DNA from: Nereocystis luetkeana
Lineage: Eukaryota > Sar > Phaeophyceae > Laminariales > Laminariaceae
Direction of reading: 5' to 3'
Length of the DNA: 64,000 nucleotides
Assembly: GCA_031213475.1 (NCBI GenBank)
Contig: JARUPZ010000002.1
Coordinates: 4,225,049-4,289,048 of the forward strand
Shown here: piece after piece, positions 47,420 through 59,641 of the stretch
How the letters are laid out: each line of letters opens with the position of its first letter
How positions within the stretch are numbered: position 1 is the first letter of the stretch
Program-made: the position numbers and the translations under genes
Notes under the pieces: model-generated
Told to the model about the DNA's origin: nothing
Seen by the model: the letters and a program-made list of their open reading frames with translations, nothing else
Database searches by the model: none

Positions 47420-50366
47420 CTACGATGATGCCGCGCGAATCTTGTCGGTGATGATCTGCTCCACCTTCACGATAGCTTGTGAAAAGGACGCAATGCCCTC
47501 CGCCAGCTTTTCCGTCGCCATCGCGTCGTCGTTCAGGTTCAACCGGAAGGACCTGGAAGGCGTTAACGAGGGAGGGGGGGAGGGGGGGGGGAAGTTAGGA
47601 CAGGAGAAGGTGGCACTCATTTGTTGATTGCCTCCGAGTACTACCATTGATTGACCACGTACCCCTTACGAGACGGAACATGGGGGTTGTGTACTCGATA
47701 GGAGAGATGTACTCGATCTCATGCATGGCCGTAGTCGTATGTTGGGGGGGGGGGGGGGGGGGGAATACCCGACATCATGCATGCCGAAGTAGTAGTATGA
47801 TCCTCGCATCCCCACAATGCCGGAGAGACGGTCTATGAAAATACAGACGGGGGGGGGGGGGGGGGGGGGGGGGGAGGTAACGACGGAGAAGGCGAGGGAG
47901 GTCTACGAAAATATTCCGACGAGCTCTTTCCAACGCGGTCATTTTCGTTGTGCGCCCCTCATGGCTTTTACTTTCGGAAAAAATCGGCCCGAAAATTCGT
48001 GTCAAGGTGTGCGTTATCTTTTCGTCGTGATCTACACATATACGGTTATCAGGCCAAAAAGAGATGCAGGAGGGTCTCACTTCATGTCAGACGGGTAGCG
48101 ACCCCCGACGTAGTCCTTGGAGGCCTTCCCCTTCTCCAGCATGCACTGCACAGGGCTAGACCCGCTCTTGAGCTCCTGAAAAACGCCGCCGTACAAAGAT
48201 GGAAAGCCGGAGAATGAACAAGAGCAGAAGGTGGGGGGGGGGGGGGGGTTAAGGTGGAATACTAGGAAACACAAATATGAGCACGATACTGAAACTTTGG
48301 GAGACGCCAAGGGCTCGTCGTGCACCCAACCCAGCACCGAAAAAGATGGCTGAGACAAGAAAAAAACACGAGACAACGAACAGGTCCAGAAAAAAATCTG
48401 AAAAAGAAAACCTCAGACGCGCCAAACGGAACACAAAAACATCGCAAAACAAAAACGCCACGAGGGAAACGAGAAACATATCCCCATCAGAAAAAAAAAA
48501 GATCCAGAGGAAAGAAGTCTACACCCAAGGTTTTATCCATTTTACCTCGAGGAACTTAGGTGCGATCGTAAGCCGGTCGCATCCCGCCAGCTGCAAGATC
48601 TGCCCCTTGTTCCGGAAGCTCGCCCCCATGACGATCGTGTCATGCCCGTGCTTCTTGTAGTACCCGTAGATCTCCGACACGCTGACGCAACCCGGGTCCT
48701 CCGCGGGCTCGTAGGACGTTCGCCCCGTGTCCGCCTTGTACCAGTCCGTGATGCGACCCACGAAGGGCGAGATAAGGGTAGCGCCCGCCTCGGCACACGC
48801 CACCGCCTGGAGTTCAACGGGGAGGTGGGCGGGGGAGGGGATGATGAGGTTGGGGTGTACTCGATAGGAGATGTACTCGATCTCGTGCACGGCAACAGTC
48901 GAATGACCATAGACCCTCGCACCCCTACAATGTCGGGACGTAGCATGTCGGGTTAGGGTGGGGTGGCAATTGGCAAACAACGTCCGCCTCGGAGAGGAGA
49001 GGAGGGAAGCGAAGCTACGGTCCGCGCTTTCCAACCAAAAAAATCCGCCCTGTACGTGAGCCAAACAAACAAAAAAAAACGTTACGATGGTACACAACGA
49101 TAAACACAAGCAAAGAGCCCCACGCGTGTGTACATGGCAACAGAAGCAGCGGCTGCCATGTAAAAATGACGCAGAACGCACCTGCGCGAGGCAGAAGAGG
49201 AGGGTCATGTTGCACGAGATGCCCTCCTTCTGGAGGATCTCGCAGGCGCGGATGCCCTCCCAGGTGCTCGCGATCTTGACCAAGACGCGGGACTTGTCGA
49301 TGCCTGGTGTGCCATCATTGCCGTCCAACGACGGTTTTTTCCAAGACAAAACAAGGGAAAAACGGCCCAAAGAGACGTCAATCAAAGAAGAGCGTGATAT
49401 ATAGCGCGAGAAGAACCGAGGAGGAGCAAATGCCGAAATATTCTCGCGATAAAAATGAAGGCACGTACCGTAGCGGGAGGGGGGTAGAAGAGCCTGCTAT
49501 GTGACCCCGGATCTGAGTTACGAGTTGGAAGGAGAGAGAGAAGATGTGCGGAGATAATGAATGGGATGGAAGAAGAAAAAAAAAAAAAAAATGTAAAATA
49601 TTGAGTTTTAGATGGGAAAGGAGACGGGAGACTTGGGGAGTCTGCGTCAAATGCCGTGTTTTCTGAAATAATACCAGGTGTTCTGGTGCCTGGCAATACC
49701 AAGGGCGATTGTTCGATCATCATCCAATTTGTCCGGGCAACCAAATCATCCAAATTGTTGAGGTGGCCGAATCATCCAAATTGTCGAGGTAACCAATCAT
49801 CAATCGCCCGTCAACAAGGCGGTGCGGCCTGCGACCCGCCGCCTCCTTCGACCAAAAACCTCTGCTCTCCGCCCCATTATTTCCGCGTCTGTCTCACCAG
49901 CAGCCTTGTAGAGAGCAACGATGCTCCGGCCCTTCGCCACGGTGGCTTCCGTGTCGTAGCTCAGCCGAGCGTCAACCTCGGTGGACACGTAGCCCGGCAC
50001 AATCTTGAGGATCTCGAGCCCGAAGTTGACCGAGAGCTTGTCCATGGCAACCTCCACGCGCTCCTTCTCCGAGCAGTCTGCGTTTGTGTAGGAATCAGAC
50101 ACGTTTTTGTTTCGTTCTAAATACGAGTTGGGCTTTGCCAAATAAATACCTGGTATGACATTTTCAAGATCCGATTCATTTGACGGACGTTCTGATTGGA
50201 CACGACTCGGCGCATCAGCTGGTTTACTTGGGGTCGTCAACCAAAGAACTGCCACGGCGTTTTCTCGCGCCAACAACGTCCCCTGAAAAGAGAAAAAAAA
50301 ACGAATGCCCCCACCCCCCCCTCTCTTCGTTTCCCTGGTGATATTCCCTGTATGAATAACCCTTCC

Positions 50367-50397
<31 letters not shown>

Positions 50398-53300
50398 GCG
50401 CCCCAAGACTCAACAACCCCCCCCACCTAACGCCTACATCTCGTCCTCTGACCCCCCCCCCGCCCCGGATGAATAAAAAAAACTAACCTGGGAGGCCGAC
50501 GGCATGCTTCACCGCCTCGTCCACGACGCCCTGGTACTCCGGCATCTGCGCGGCCGCGTAGATGAGCGACGGGTTGGTCGTTGCGTCCGTGGGCTTGAAC
50601 TTGCGGATAGCCTCGATCTCCCCCGAATCCGCCACGATCGTCGTCATGCTTCCCAGCTGGTCGTACTCCGTCTTGCCCTCCGCGGCACAGGTGCCGTTTC
50701 CGTTAGCCGCGGCAGCGGGGGCGGCGGGGCCGGCAGTGGGGGCGGGGGCAGGGGCCGGTGCGACTCCCAGGCGAGACCGGACCATGGTCTCGAGCTTGAC
50801 GAGGTCAGCGGAGAAGCCGCGGATGCCCTCTGCGAGCTTGGAGGTGGCCATGGGGTCGTCGTTCATGCCCAGGCGGAAAGCGGACTCGCTCGTGGGAAAC
50901 TGTGCCACCGAGGGAAGAAAAAGAAGAAGAAAGACGGAAGGTCGGGAGTGGGGTGGGTGGTAGATGGGCAAAGGTTAGAGAGGGTCGCGCGGAGCAACGA
51001 GTGCTCAGGAGCGGATAAAACCAAGGCCTCGACAGGTGAGTGTGAGCGAGTGCACACGAGAAGACACCTAGCTTAGCGTCCTTCAATTGCTTGTTGCGCT
51101 CGCTACGTATCGCTGTGACGCCACAGGCAGGCTACAACCAGCGCCATAACGTGTCCGCAACAGGTCAGACCGAAACTCAAACCAACACGAATGCACCCAC
51201 ACCAGGCAAACCGCGGAATGAAAGAAGTCTAACAAGGATAACCCTGGGCTGGATATTCGATCGGTCCTTTACCCCTATAGCTCAGTAGGTAACACCTTCA
51301 CATTTGACGTCGTCCAGGTCACGGGTTCGAACCTCACTTCGAACGTTTTCTTTATAGAAACGCTTGCGCGTACCAAAAAAAAAAAAACGCGCACTCACAC
51401 AGAGCACATCTCCCTGGTTCCACCAGGCAATGAAACGTTGCGGGTAGGCCAGCGTACTGACGTATATACAGTTTTGACGCCCCAACGATCCCGCCGTTCA
51501 GAGGGGGAAGAGACAAAGCAAGCCGGTCAGTCGTCTAGCCACCCAGCCAGCCAACCAGCAGCACTTCGGGCTGAGTGAGAGCTTCATTTGACTTAGGAAC
51601 CACCCACCTTCTCGGTCGTGCATGCCGCAGCGGAAGACGCATGCTCCAGGCGCTGCGTCACCTCCTCGGTGCTGCTTTGCAACTCCTGAAAAAAAAATTG
51701 AGAAAAGAGGAAAAAAGGGGACCCGGTGAAACAGATGGACGGATGTACGGGACGGGAGGGGGGGGGGGTGGGGGGGGGGGAGCGGATCAGTCTCGGTCTT
51801 TGTTCCTCGAGAAGTTGAGGGGGGTGGGCTCGGTTTTTGTTCCTCCAGGGGGGGGGGGGGTTGGGGATGCGTTGGGATCACAAGGCGCAACAGTTGTGAT
51901 AAATATCTGATTTCTGATCCTCGAACAGAAAAACAGTCGTGGGCTGTGAGATGGGTGTCGGCATCAAATGCGAGAGAGCGAACGAACAGCCCCAGAAGAA
52001 ACGAACCCTAACCTCCACCGCCGCCTGGGAACATTCTCGGAATCGACATGTAAAGAGGCGTGATGGGTACTGTCACGACAACAGTCGCAGCGAACAGCCA
52101 GAGCATCCCTCCGTGCCATGTAGAAACCGATGTTCTTGACACTCACGAACAACCACAATCATGGCAAGCCGCAACAGAGCCAACAGCCAAACCAGTCGCT
52201 GTTCAACACGACCAGTTGCAGCAGCAGCAGGAACAGTCGTACGATACGAAAATGCATGTAAACCCGTAAAAATGTCACACGCCAGTCGCAGCAGTCAATA
52301 ATACTCGTTCGAAAAAAAAAAAAAAAACTCGCGGCAGCCACGGCAGCCACAAAAAACGGGACAGCACTACTATTGAATACACCGGGAACGTACCTCGAGG
52401 TACTTGGGTGCGATGGTCAGCCGGTCGCATCCCGCCAGCTCCAGCACCTCCTCCTTGCTCCGGAAGCTGGCCCCCATGACGATCGTCCCATACCCGTGCT
52501 TTTTGTAGTACCCGTAGATCTCCGACACGCTAACGCAACCCGGGTCCTCCGCGGCCGTGTAAACCTTGCCGGTCTTCTTCTTGTAGAAGTCCAAGATGCG
52601 GCCGACGAAGGGCGAGATCAGGGTGGCCCCGGCCTCCGCGCACGCCGCGGCCTGGGGCAGCGCGAAGAGGAGGGTCATGTTGCACGAGATGCCCTCCTTC
52701 TGGAGGATCTCGCAAGCGCGGATACCCTCCCAGGTACTGGCGATCTTGATCAGAATGCGAGACTTGTCCACCCCTACAGAAGAAAAAAATGGAGGCGGTG
52801 GTGGGCGGGGAGGCGTCAGGGGGAGAGTGGAACCGAACCGAGCCGCAACAGTGGTTGACATAATATATATATATATGTATATTCACTCGTGCGTAGCGTG
52901 CCGTCTGTCGCATGTCGATTTTCGATCTACCGCGCCAGGCCAGTTAACACAATGCTGCAGCAGTTGTCTAGTGTAGACAGCCATTATAAAATGGAACTCC
53001 GCAGGAGCGCCCCCCGTCACTCCTCGATTGCTGGCTGCCGACGACAGCAGCACACTACTGCCATCAACCAAAGCGGAACGGACGCCCCCCCAGCTGCTTG
53101 CTAATACCACAGCACTATTTTACAGCAGCAGCAGTAGTAGCTATAGTGCAACTGGTCTCGGGTGTTGCCGACGTTGTCCGCAGCAACCGAATAACACACA
53201 AAACAGAAGAAAGCCAAGCCAAAGCCACGCCCAAGCCCAATGTCGTCCAACACGTCCCCTCCCCTCCTCCCTGCCCTCCCCTCTAAAGAGCCGTGCCCGT

Positions 53301-56300
53301 GTCCCCGATTCCCTGTGTCACCTGCCGCCTCGTAAAGCGCGATGATGTTGTGCGCTCGCTCGAGAGTGGCTTCCGTGTCGAAGCTCAGCCTCGCGTCCAC
53401 CTCGGTGGACACGTAGCCCTTGACCAGGGTCAGGATCTCCACGCCGAAGTTGACCGAAAGCTTGTCCATGGTCTTCGCCACGCGCTCGTCATCCGTCAAG
53501 CCTGGCAAACACACACATGCCACAGCCGTGTCGTTAGGGCGGAGTTGATGCAAAACCTAATACCGTACGTCCACAATGATGCTGTGCCAGGCACTGTGAA
53601 ACCACAGGCAGGCAAAGAGCTTGCATTTTTCTCTGGGATGGTGTACATGAATGTATATGCATAGGCAGCACGGACAAGGGGTGTGCTTTGCTGCATGTCG
53701 ACAAAGCAAAGATAAGTGATCAATCGATCGTAGTCCCGGGCGGGGTGCTTCAATATCTTATTTTCTCGCCCAACCCTTTTAGAACCGCAGTCCCGTTTTG
53801 GGGACAAACCACTCAAATTTCAAGTAGTTTGTCCCCATAACGGGACTGCGGTTCTAAAGGGGTTAGAACTCCAGTCCCGTTTTGGGGACAAGGCTCTCAA
53901 ATTCCAAGTAATTTGTCCCCAATTGTCCCCAAAACGAGACTGGAGTACTAAAAGGGTTAATGATGCCCGACTGACTGCCTGCGTGAGCATGAACGAAGGC
54001 CGTTGTACGGCTCGGGTTTCTACGCAGAAAAACACGAGAACCTCTCCCAACCTGTCCCGTATTTTCGCGGATTTACACTCAACCCTGTTAGGACTGCAGT
54101 CTCGTTTTGGGGACAATTTGGGACAAACTACTTGGAACTTGACTGGTGTGTCCCCAAAACGGGACTGGAGTTCTAAGAGGGTTAACGTAGTACCTGCATG
54201 GCGGAATTTCTACGTGAGAGTGCCAAAACTGTAGTACCTGCATGGCGGAATTTCTACGTGAGAGTGCCAAAACCGTACCGAGAACCTTGCGGGCGCTTTG
54301 GTAAATTTACACATGGTACTCTTGACGGCTGGAGTCTCTGCCCAGTGCTACCTACGCGCGCACGATTCATACACTACGAGGACCTTCCCGGCATTTTCGT
54401 GATATGTTAACTTACACCTACGCGCTCTGCACGTAACTACCATGTGAGGCACGACAGCGACACCCCCCCGACGAGCGTTCCCAGTACCACCGCTCTCGTT
54501 AACCCTTTTAGAACCGCAGTCCCGTTTTGGGGACAAACCAGTCAAATTTCAAGTAGTTTTGTCCCCAAACGGGACTGGGGTTCTAAAGGGGTTTAAGAAA
54601 GGAGACGAAAGCTGCGGCATTCCGTCCTCCCCGAGTAGGTTTTGCAATCCGGGAATTCGGATATTTAGGAGTGTTCCCATCACATTGCTTGCGTAGCGCG
54701 GTCTGCACTTCGGAATCGTCGTCCGCGATTTGAGAAATTCCCTGGTTCAATGCAAACGCGGCGCAGGCCGCCTTTACGGCCAGTGTTGGCTGCGGTTCGG
54801 GGTTAAGGGTTACGATCAGAGTCAGGGGTTGGGTTGGGTCTTCGCCCGTGCCACGACCCCAACAGGAGCCGAAATACTTGACCAGCCCACCAAACCTAAA
54901 AATCCCTCCTCCCAGATTGTAATGGGACCTCTCCCCTTCAACGCTCATTTTCCTTTCTCGTTTCCTGTCATCGCCGGAGGACAAGTCGCAATGATGGGCG
55001 GTATACACGCTGCTACGAATCACCTAAATATCCTGTTCTATATACCAGGTACCAGGTATGATGGAAAATTCCAAGCAAGGCGACGACAGATCGCGTGCCT
55101 GAATGCTCATGATTTCCAGATGCATTTGTATGATGTCAATGCATCGAGTTCTGTTGTGGTTTCTCTCTCTGCCTCATTTTCTGTTTGGGTGTGGTGGATT
55201 GTTTTGTTCGGTTTTATCATAATTTGTCTCTTCCTATATTTTGTTCTCTCGGGGTATATCCATATCCTCCTTGCCTAGTATACTATTGATAGTATACTTG
55301 TCCTGAAGGGTCGGGGTATTTGTTCTGCTGCTCTGCCTTGTTTCTGCTACCCTGTACTTGCGTTACTTCGTTACTTTCTGGATTTTTTTTTTTTCATTGC
55401 TTTCGCTCCATACCATTTCTTTCTTTCGACGTATTTTCGCTGGGTCACAGGTACACGTTTGGTGTTTCCTTTGGCTTCGGTTTGCCTGTTCTTCCCTTGG
55501 TTCGTAGTCTTACTCTGACGTTTGTATGTAATGGTGATGCTTCTTTAACTAGCTCAAGAACCGCAGTCCCGTTTTGGGACACTACTTCAAATTCGAGCGG
55601 TTCGTCCCCAACACGGAACTGCGGTTGAACTACGGTTCTAAAAGGGTTAAGTGTCTTTCTGCCAAAAAAAAAAAAAAACATCCCCTGAGGGGTGGCACGA
55701 AAATAGTTTTTCCTTTTTGCATTGTCAACATTAAATAGTATTTACCAGGTTTGTATTTATGTGGCGTACCGTAGCGGGAAGGGGGGAGAAGAGCCTGCTA
55801 TGTGACCCCGGATCCGAGTTACGAGTTGGAAGGAGAGAGAGAAGAAGATGGGCGAAGATAATGAATGGGATGAGAAAAAAGAAGAGAAAAAGTTATGTGA
55901 CCATAGAACCTGTACCAGGTATCTACAGCAGTACCTGGTCATCTCTATACGGAGAATTGAAGAAAAACGGTTGAGAAAGACGCAAAACCCAACATACTGC
56001 TGTTGTATACTCGTACCTGGTAGCAGGCCTAGTGATGTGCGCCCCAACCCAACTCGAATATGAAATTTGAGTCGTACGGACACGTACTCGCGAAAGTACA
56101 CGAGTTTCGCAGGATTGACTCGTATCGTAGTATCAGACAACGTTCATATTTACCTACTGGACTATTAATAATGCGTTGGTTGCTCTGTGTTCTTCACAGA
56201 ACTTAATGTGAAGAACACACACACACATTGAACCGTTCTTTCTACCCGTCGACATCCAGCACAACCAGTGTCCGTGCCGATTCTTCAATCCCATTATTGA

Positions 56301-58927
56301 TAATAGAAGATATACAAGTTCTGTGGCCACTAACCTACGACAGAGTCGGAGATAATACAGTACGTTGCCACGTATGCAGCGAGCACAGCAGTAGGCAATG
56401 CATACAGACACGGGTACTGCTGTATTGCCTCCTCAGTGTGCGCGACAAACAACGCTATCAAAAGCAGGCGAGCCACACGTCTCGACTCCCGACGTTTTTT
56501 ATATTCACTCGCCAAGTTAGTGCAGCACCGTGGGCAGTAAGTAGCACGGTAAACGCTCGGCGCGGTTGCCGGATGCACCTATTTACTCTATATATATAGG
56601 GCCGTGTTATAGTATTAAATACCCGGGTAGAGCTTTTTACGACGTGTTCGAGATGTGATCTGACTGACTTAGGGTTAGTCCCGTACACAGAGAGCGGTAT
56701 TAATATTGATAGTAGTGGTGGTGTTTATCAACCATTTATCTCGAATACCCGCCACCTGGCAACTGATAAACAACCAACCATTACGGCATTGGTCGGCAAC
56801 AACAGCGCAGTAATATTCCTACAGCAGTACGATCGAAGTACAGCAAGTCCAAAGTTGTAAAATAAATACACAAACCTTGCCGTACGTACGTGGCTACTAC
56901 TGCTGTACCTGGTACTGGTACGTAATACCGAGGGCCGAGTAGAGTACTCGGAAAGTAACGTAACGCAATAGCGCAATACGCAAGAAAAAATTATACCTTC
57001 GTCGAGGTGGTCTGCCGGAAATTGGCAGGAAATTGTACACGTGGGGCATGCGAATGGCATGTGGCAAATACTATCGCTCGATAGCATGAAAAGAAGAACA
57101 CAAACACAAACACATGGTCTCAATGTAGTGCCGTGGTTGTGGTCTTTTATCTTATGGTCTTCTATTAATAATAAGGTGGTGTTTGACTGCCGACATACTG
57201 ACAGAAGTTGTACCAGTACCCGTCAACAAGTCAACCCTTGAAGACTGCAGTCCCGTTCTGGGTACAAGGTACTTGGAATTTGAGAGATTCAGCCCGAAAA
57301 CGAGACAGCAGTCCTAAAAGGGCTTAAAATATGGCACCAGAGCACATACACACTCATCACACCCCGAGATGAATTTCCAATTTCCAAGCCGATTTTCTCC
57401 AACACCATCGAAGGGGGGGGGGGGCACACAACCAAAACAAAACGACGGGTGTCGGGAATGTCTCGTGCGTCGAGATTTATCTTACTCGTACATGGAGGCG
57501 TTGCTCCGCGGTACGTAGCACCATCCTTGTTGTCGAGAAAAGCAGCTTAAACAATCGTCCGCGTGGGTGTGTGTTATTCTGTAGTATCACCCGGTATTTT
57601 TTCAAGTCGCGAGCGAAGAACATTCGAATACTCGGCGCGGCTAGTCGTGTGCCCGTATCTCGTACCGGTACTCTACAACACCAGTTTTCATATGGTGTAC
57701 CTGGTACGTACTGCTGCACCAGGTATAGGTCGATACCAGGTACCAGGTATACGTGAATAAAAATGGTACCAGGTGCCTGGTACATAGGTACGCCTTACGC
57801 CGACAAGCGGAGGAATAGATCTTCCATGAGCGCGAGAGGGAAAGGGCCATCCAGTCTAGTCTGCTGGAAGGACGTGTAGGTCGCAGTCGCAGACGAGGCA
57901 GAGACCCGAGATTAAGCCGCCTCGAAAATGACATGCATGTACGTACCAGTACCGATCCTTGACCCACCCGTACTTTACCTTTTAGAACCCCAGTCCCATA
58001 TGTGGGGACAAACCACTCAAATTTCAAGTAGTTTGTCCCCAAAACGGGGCTGCGGCTCTAAAGGGGTTAAGCATGTGCAAGCAAGGTATATCACATACCA
58101 GGTACGACTTTAGGAGAGCGGCACATAAAAACGTTTTATTAGAGCAGATGGACGAGAATCAGCAATCAGCGAAGTGAGATCATGCCCTGTGGAATTGCTG
58201 TGGAACATGGCCGTGATGAAACATTCACAATGAAGGACGAGTAGTTCGCAAATTGCTGATTTCAGCACGCAAATACGTCTGATTCTGATGTTCGCTGTAC
58301 GCCTCTGCGTCCCATACATGGACGAATCGTCGCCAAGAGGTTAAGGCAAGTTCTTGAGGCCAACAAGAAAATTATCAGGACACGCCGAGCGCCGACACCA
58401 CAGGAGGGAGGCCCGGCAACTCAACGAGGGTCGTCCGGCGCGCGCGCATGCCCTACTACACGGGCATGTCCCGCCATGTGCGCCACCGAAGGCCGAAGCA
58501 CGTGTCGGTAGGCAGAGACCAAGCCTTAGAGATGCTGTGCTCGCCCCCCAGGGATCATAGCGGCCGCGTAGCGTCCCCGGGCGGCTCCATTTTCAGGCGG
58601 ACAAAATGTGACGAAAGTTGAGTTGGTTGCCTCGACAAGAAAGCCGCCACCCTCTCCGGGTCTACCTTCACACGCTTCAAGGCCTGCGCGCACATGTAAC
58701 ACACCTTCAAGGGCTTTTCCATACGCCAGGGCATCCTCCACCAGGTCCTGGTGCTCGGGAGCCGAGGACGCCTTGTAGATCAAGGAGGGGTTGGTAGTAG
58801 CGTCGGTCGGCGCAAATTTCTTGATCTGCGCGATCTCTCCCGTGTCTGCAACAATCGTCGTCAACGCCGCCAGCTGCTCGTACTGTGTGAGAACCACCTT
58901 TTGCTTCTTCCCGACATGTTCAGGCAT
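47420..58927 (-). CDS. Tandem (two-domain) transaldolase
   Basis: Ten minus-strand exons, all phases matching: 58705-58927 (ATG), 53322-53501, 52394-52773, 51608-51685, 50488-50899, 49898-50077, 49182-49303, 48546-48806, 48093-48175, 47420-47552 (TAG). They join to 2052 nt, 683 aa, about twice a normal transaldolase (~320-340 aa). Domain 1 is residues 1-332, an Ala/Pro linker is 333-362, and domain 2 runs to the end. Each domain has VAD[TS]GEI (Asp28/378), [10 protein letters not shown] (Asn46/396), STEVDARLS (Glu108/458), KIASTWEG (Schiff-base Lys144/494), SCNMTLLF and ISPFVGRI, so both look active. The reaction moves a dihydroxyacetone unit between sugar phosphates in the non-oxidative pentose phosphate pathway. 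No targeting peptide is obvious, so a cytosolic site is inferred. Exon 50488-50899 encodes the end of domain 1, the linker and the start of domain 2, which proves the fusion at DNA level. The donor after 48093 (GTCTGA) is weak. Confidence 0.92.
47615..47880 (+). repeat. R3 modules A and B interrupted by poly-G
   Basis: Module A scrap at 47615-47680, module B from 47690, G runs at 47742-47763 and 47849-47873. Lies in the last transaldolase intron. Confidence 0.75.
48840..48955 (+). repeat. R3 module B, partial
   Basis: GTACTCGATCTCGTGCACGG and ACCATAGACCCTCGCACCCC, in the intron that splits domain 2 but not domain 1 of the transaldolase. Confidence 0.75.
49430..49600 (+). repeat. R4 repeat
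   Basis: AATGAAGGCACGTACCGTAG, GAGCCTGCTATGTGACCCC and GAGTTACGAGTTGGAAGGAG, ending in an A run. Located in transaldolase intron 49304-49897. Confidence 0.75.
51271..51350 (+). pseudogene. tRNA-like sequence with A and B boxes (tRNA pseudogene or SINE head)
   Basis: TAGCTCAGTAGG at 51278-51289 fits the internal pol III A box, GGTTCGAACC at 51324-51333 fits the B box, and TTTT follows at 51346. The anticodon loop position would read TTG (Gln). The acceptor, anticodon and T stems pair poorly, so a working tRNA is unlikely. It lies in transaldolase intron 50900-51607, opposite in strand to the gene. Confidence 0.5.
53772..53865. mobile_element. R2 hairpin element, near-perfect
   Basis: CCCTTTTAGAACCGCAGTCC on the left mirrors the right end GACTGCGGTTCTAAAGGGG. 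Directly abuts the next copy. Confidence 0.88.
53863..53960. mobile_element. R2 hairpin element abutting its neighbour
   Basis: TTAGAACTCCAGTCCCGTTT against AACGAGACTGGAGTACTAA; ends GGGTTAA. Has a short internal duplication of AATTGTCCCC. Confidence 0.85.
54079..54184. mobile_element. R2 hairpin element
   Basis: GACTGCAGTCTCGTTTTGGG against CCCCAAAACGGGACTGGAGT; ends GGGTTAA. Confidence 0.83.
54499..54596. mobile_element. R2 hairpin element, TTAA at both ends
   Basis: TTAACCCTTTTAGAACCGCA on the left; right end TTCTAAAGGGGTTTAA. Confidence 0.87.
55544..55650. mobile_element. R2 hairpin element
   Basis: AAGAACCGCAGTCCCGTTTT against CACGGAACTGCGGTTG; ends CTAAAAGGGTTAA. Confidence 0.8.
55765..55905 (+). 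repeat. R4 repeat
   Basis: GTACCGTAGCGGGAAGGGGG and GATCCGAGTTACGAGTTGGA, closely like 49437-49600. In transaldolase intron 1. Confidence 0.75.
57231..57326. mobile_element. R2 hairpin element
   Basis: AAGACTGCAGTCCCGTTCTG against AAAACGAGACAGCAGTCC; ends GGGCTTAA. Confidence 0.78.
57976..58070. mobile_element. R2 hairpin element
   Basis: TTTTAGAACCCCAGTCCCAT against AAAACGGGGCTGCGGC; ends AAAGGGGTTAA. Confidence 0.83.
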
Positions 58928-59348
58928 AGTGCTTGCTTGTCTGTGGATTGGGGGTGGTCGGCGCTGCTAGGTGCTGGTCGCTGAGGATGAGGGGTGGAGC
59001 GATGGTGTGGAGTGTGTGATGACAGAAGCAGCCGAAGGTCAAAGCGAAAGGGTGCCGATTTTTTTTCGAATTGCGCCGCTTCTCGCCGACAGCCGCTCCT
59101 GCGATTATGCCGATTTGCCGACCCGCCAGAGAATATACCGGGAAATATGATTGGTCGGAATATATCCGCGACTCAATGGTCGAGGTGAAACCGCCGTCGA
59201 CCAATTATCCGTTCTCCGCAGATTCCGCAGATCCTCTACGTACGTCTGCTGTACGTATATAGTCTCGTGGTACAAGAGCTGAGAGTGTGCATCTACAGAC
59301 TAGCTCGTACCAGGTATAGAGTCAACGAGCCAACACAGCAGCAGAGAG

Positions 59349-59641
59349 CAGTGCGAAAGGTTGCACTCCTGGGCGAACAACCACATAACCCGGCCTCCCT
59401 TGAAGCTGAAAGAGCTGGTGGGTTCGCCGCCCACATCGGCCGTGGGGCGTGTCTGCTGTGTGGCCCATCGGTACGTGCCACCATCCCACCAAAGCGCGGA
59501 TTATTATTTCGTATCCCGAATTGTTGAGGGATCATCTGCAAAAGGCGGAGAAGCCGGCTTTTGTGACGGCATGTTCGCTGCGAGTTCGTCGGGTGGGATG
59601 CCACGAACCAACGGCGTCGGGAATCTTCAGATAAAAAAAGT
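59349..59641 (+). CDS. Candidate exon of a gene divergent to the transaldolase
   Basis: The frame is open from 59304 to a strong donor at 59642 (AAAAAAA then GTAAGT). The product is mixed and non-repetitive (ERLHSWANNHITRPP, SADYYFVSRIVEGSSAKGG, MPRTNGVGNLQIKK). There is no in-frame ATG before a TAG at 59301, so this would be an internal or non-first exon. The opposite strand is also open for 170 codons (59293-59805), which weakens the call, but the consensus donor favours plus. No family recognised. Confidence 0.35.

Noticed and set aside
51271..51350. Functional tRNA-Gln
   Set aside because: Acceptor, anticodon and T stems do not pair well enough.
58350..58520. Short coding-like piece ([17 protein letters not shown])
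   Set aside because: Only about 25 residues look protein-like, inside transaldolase intron 1 on the other strand; too little to call.
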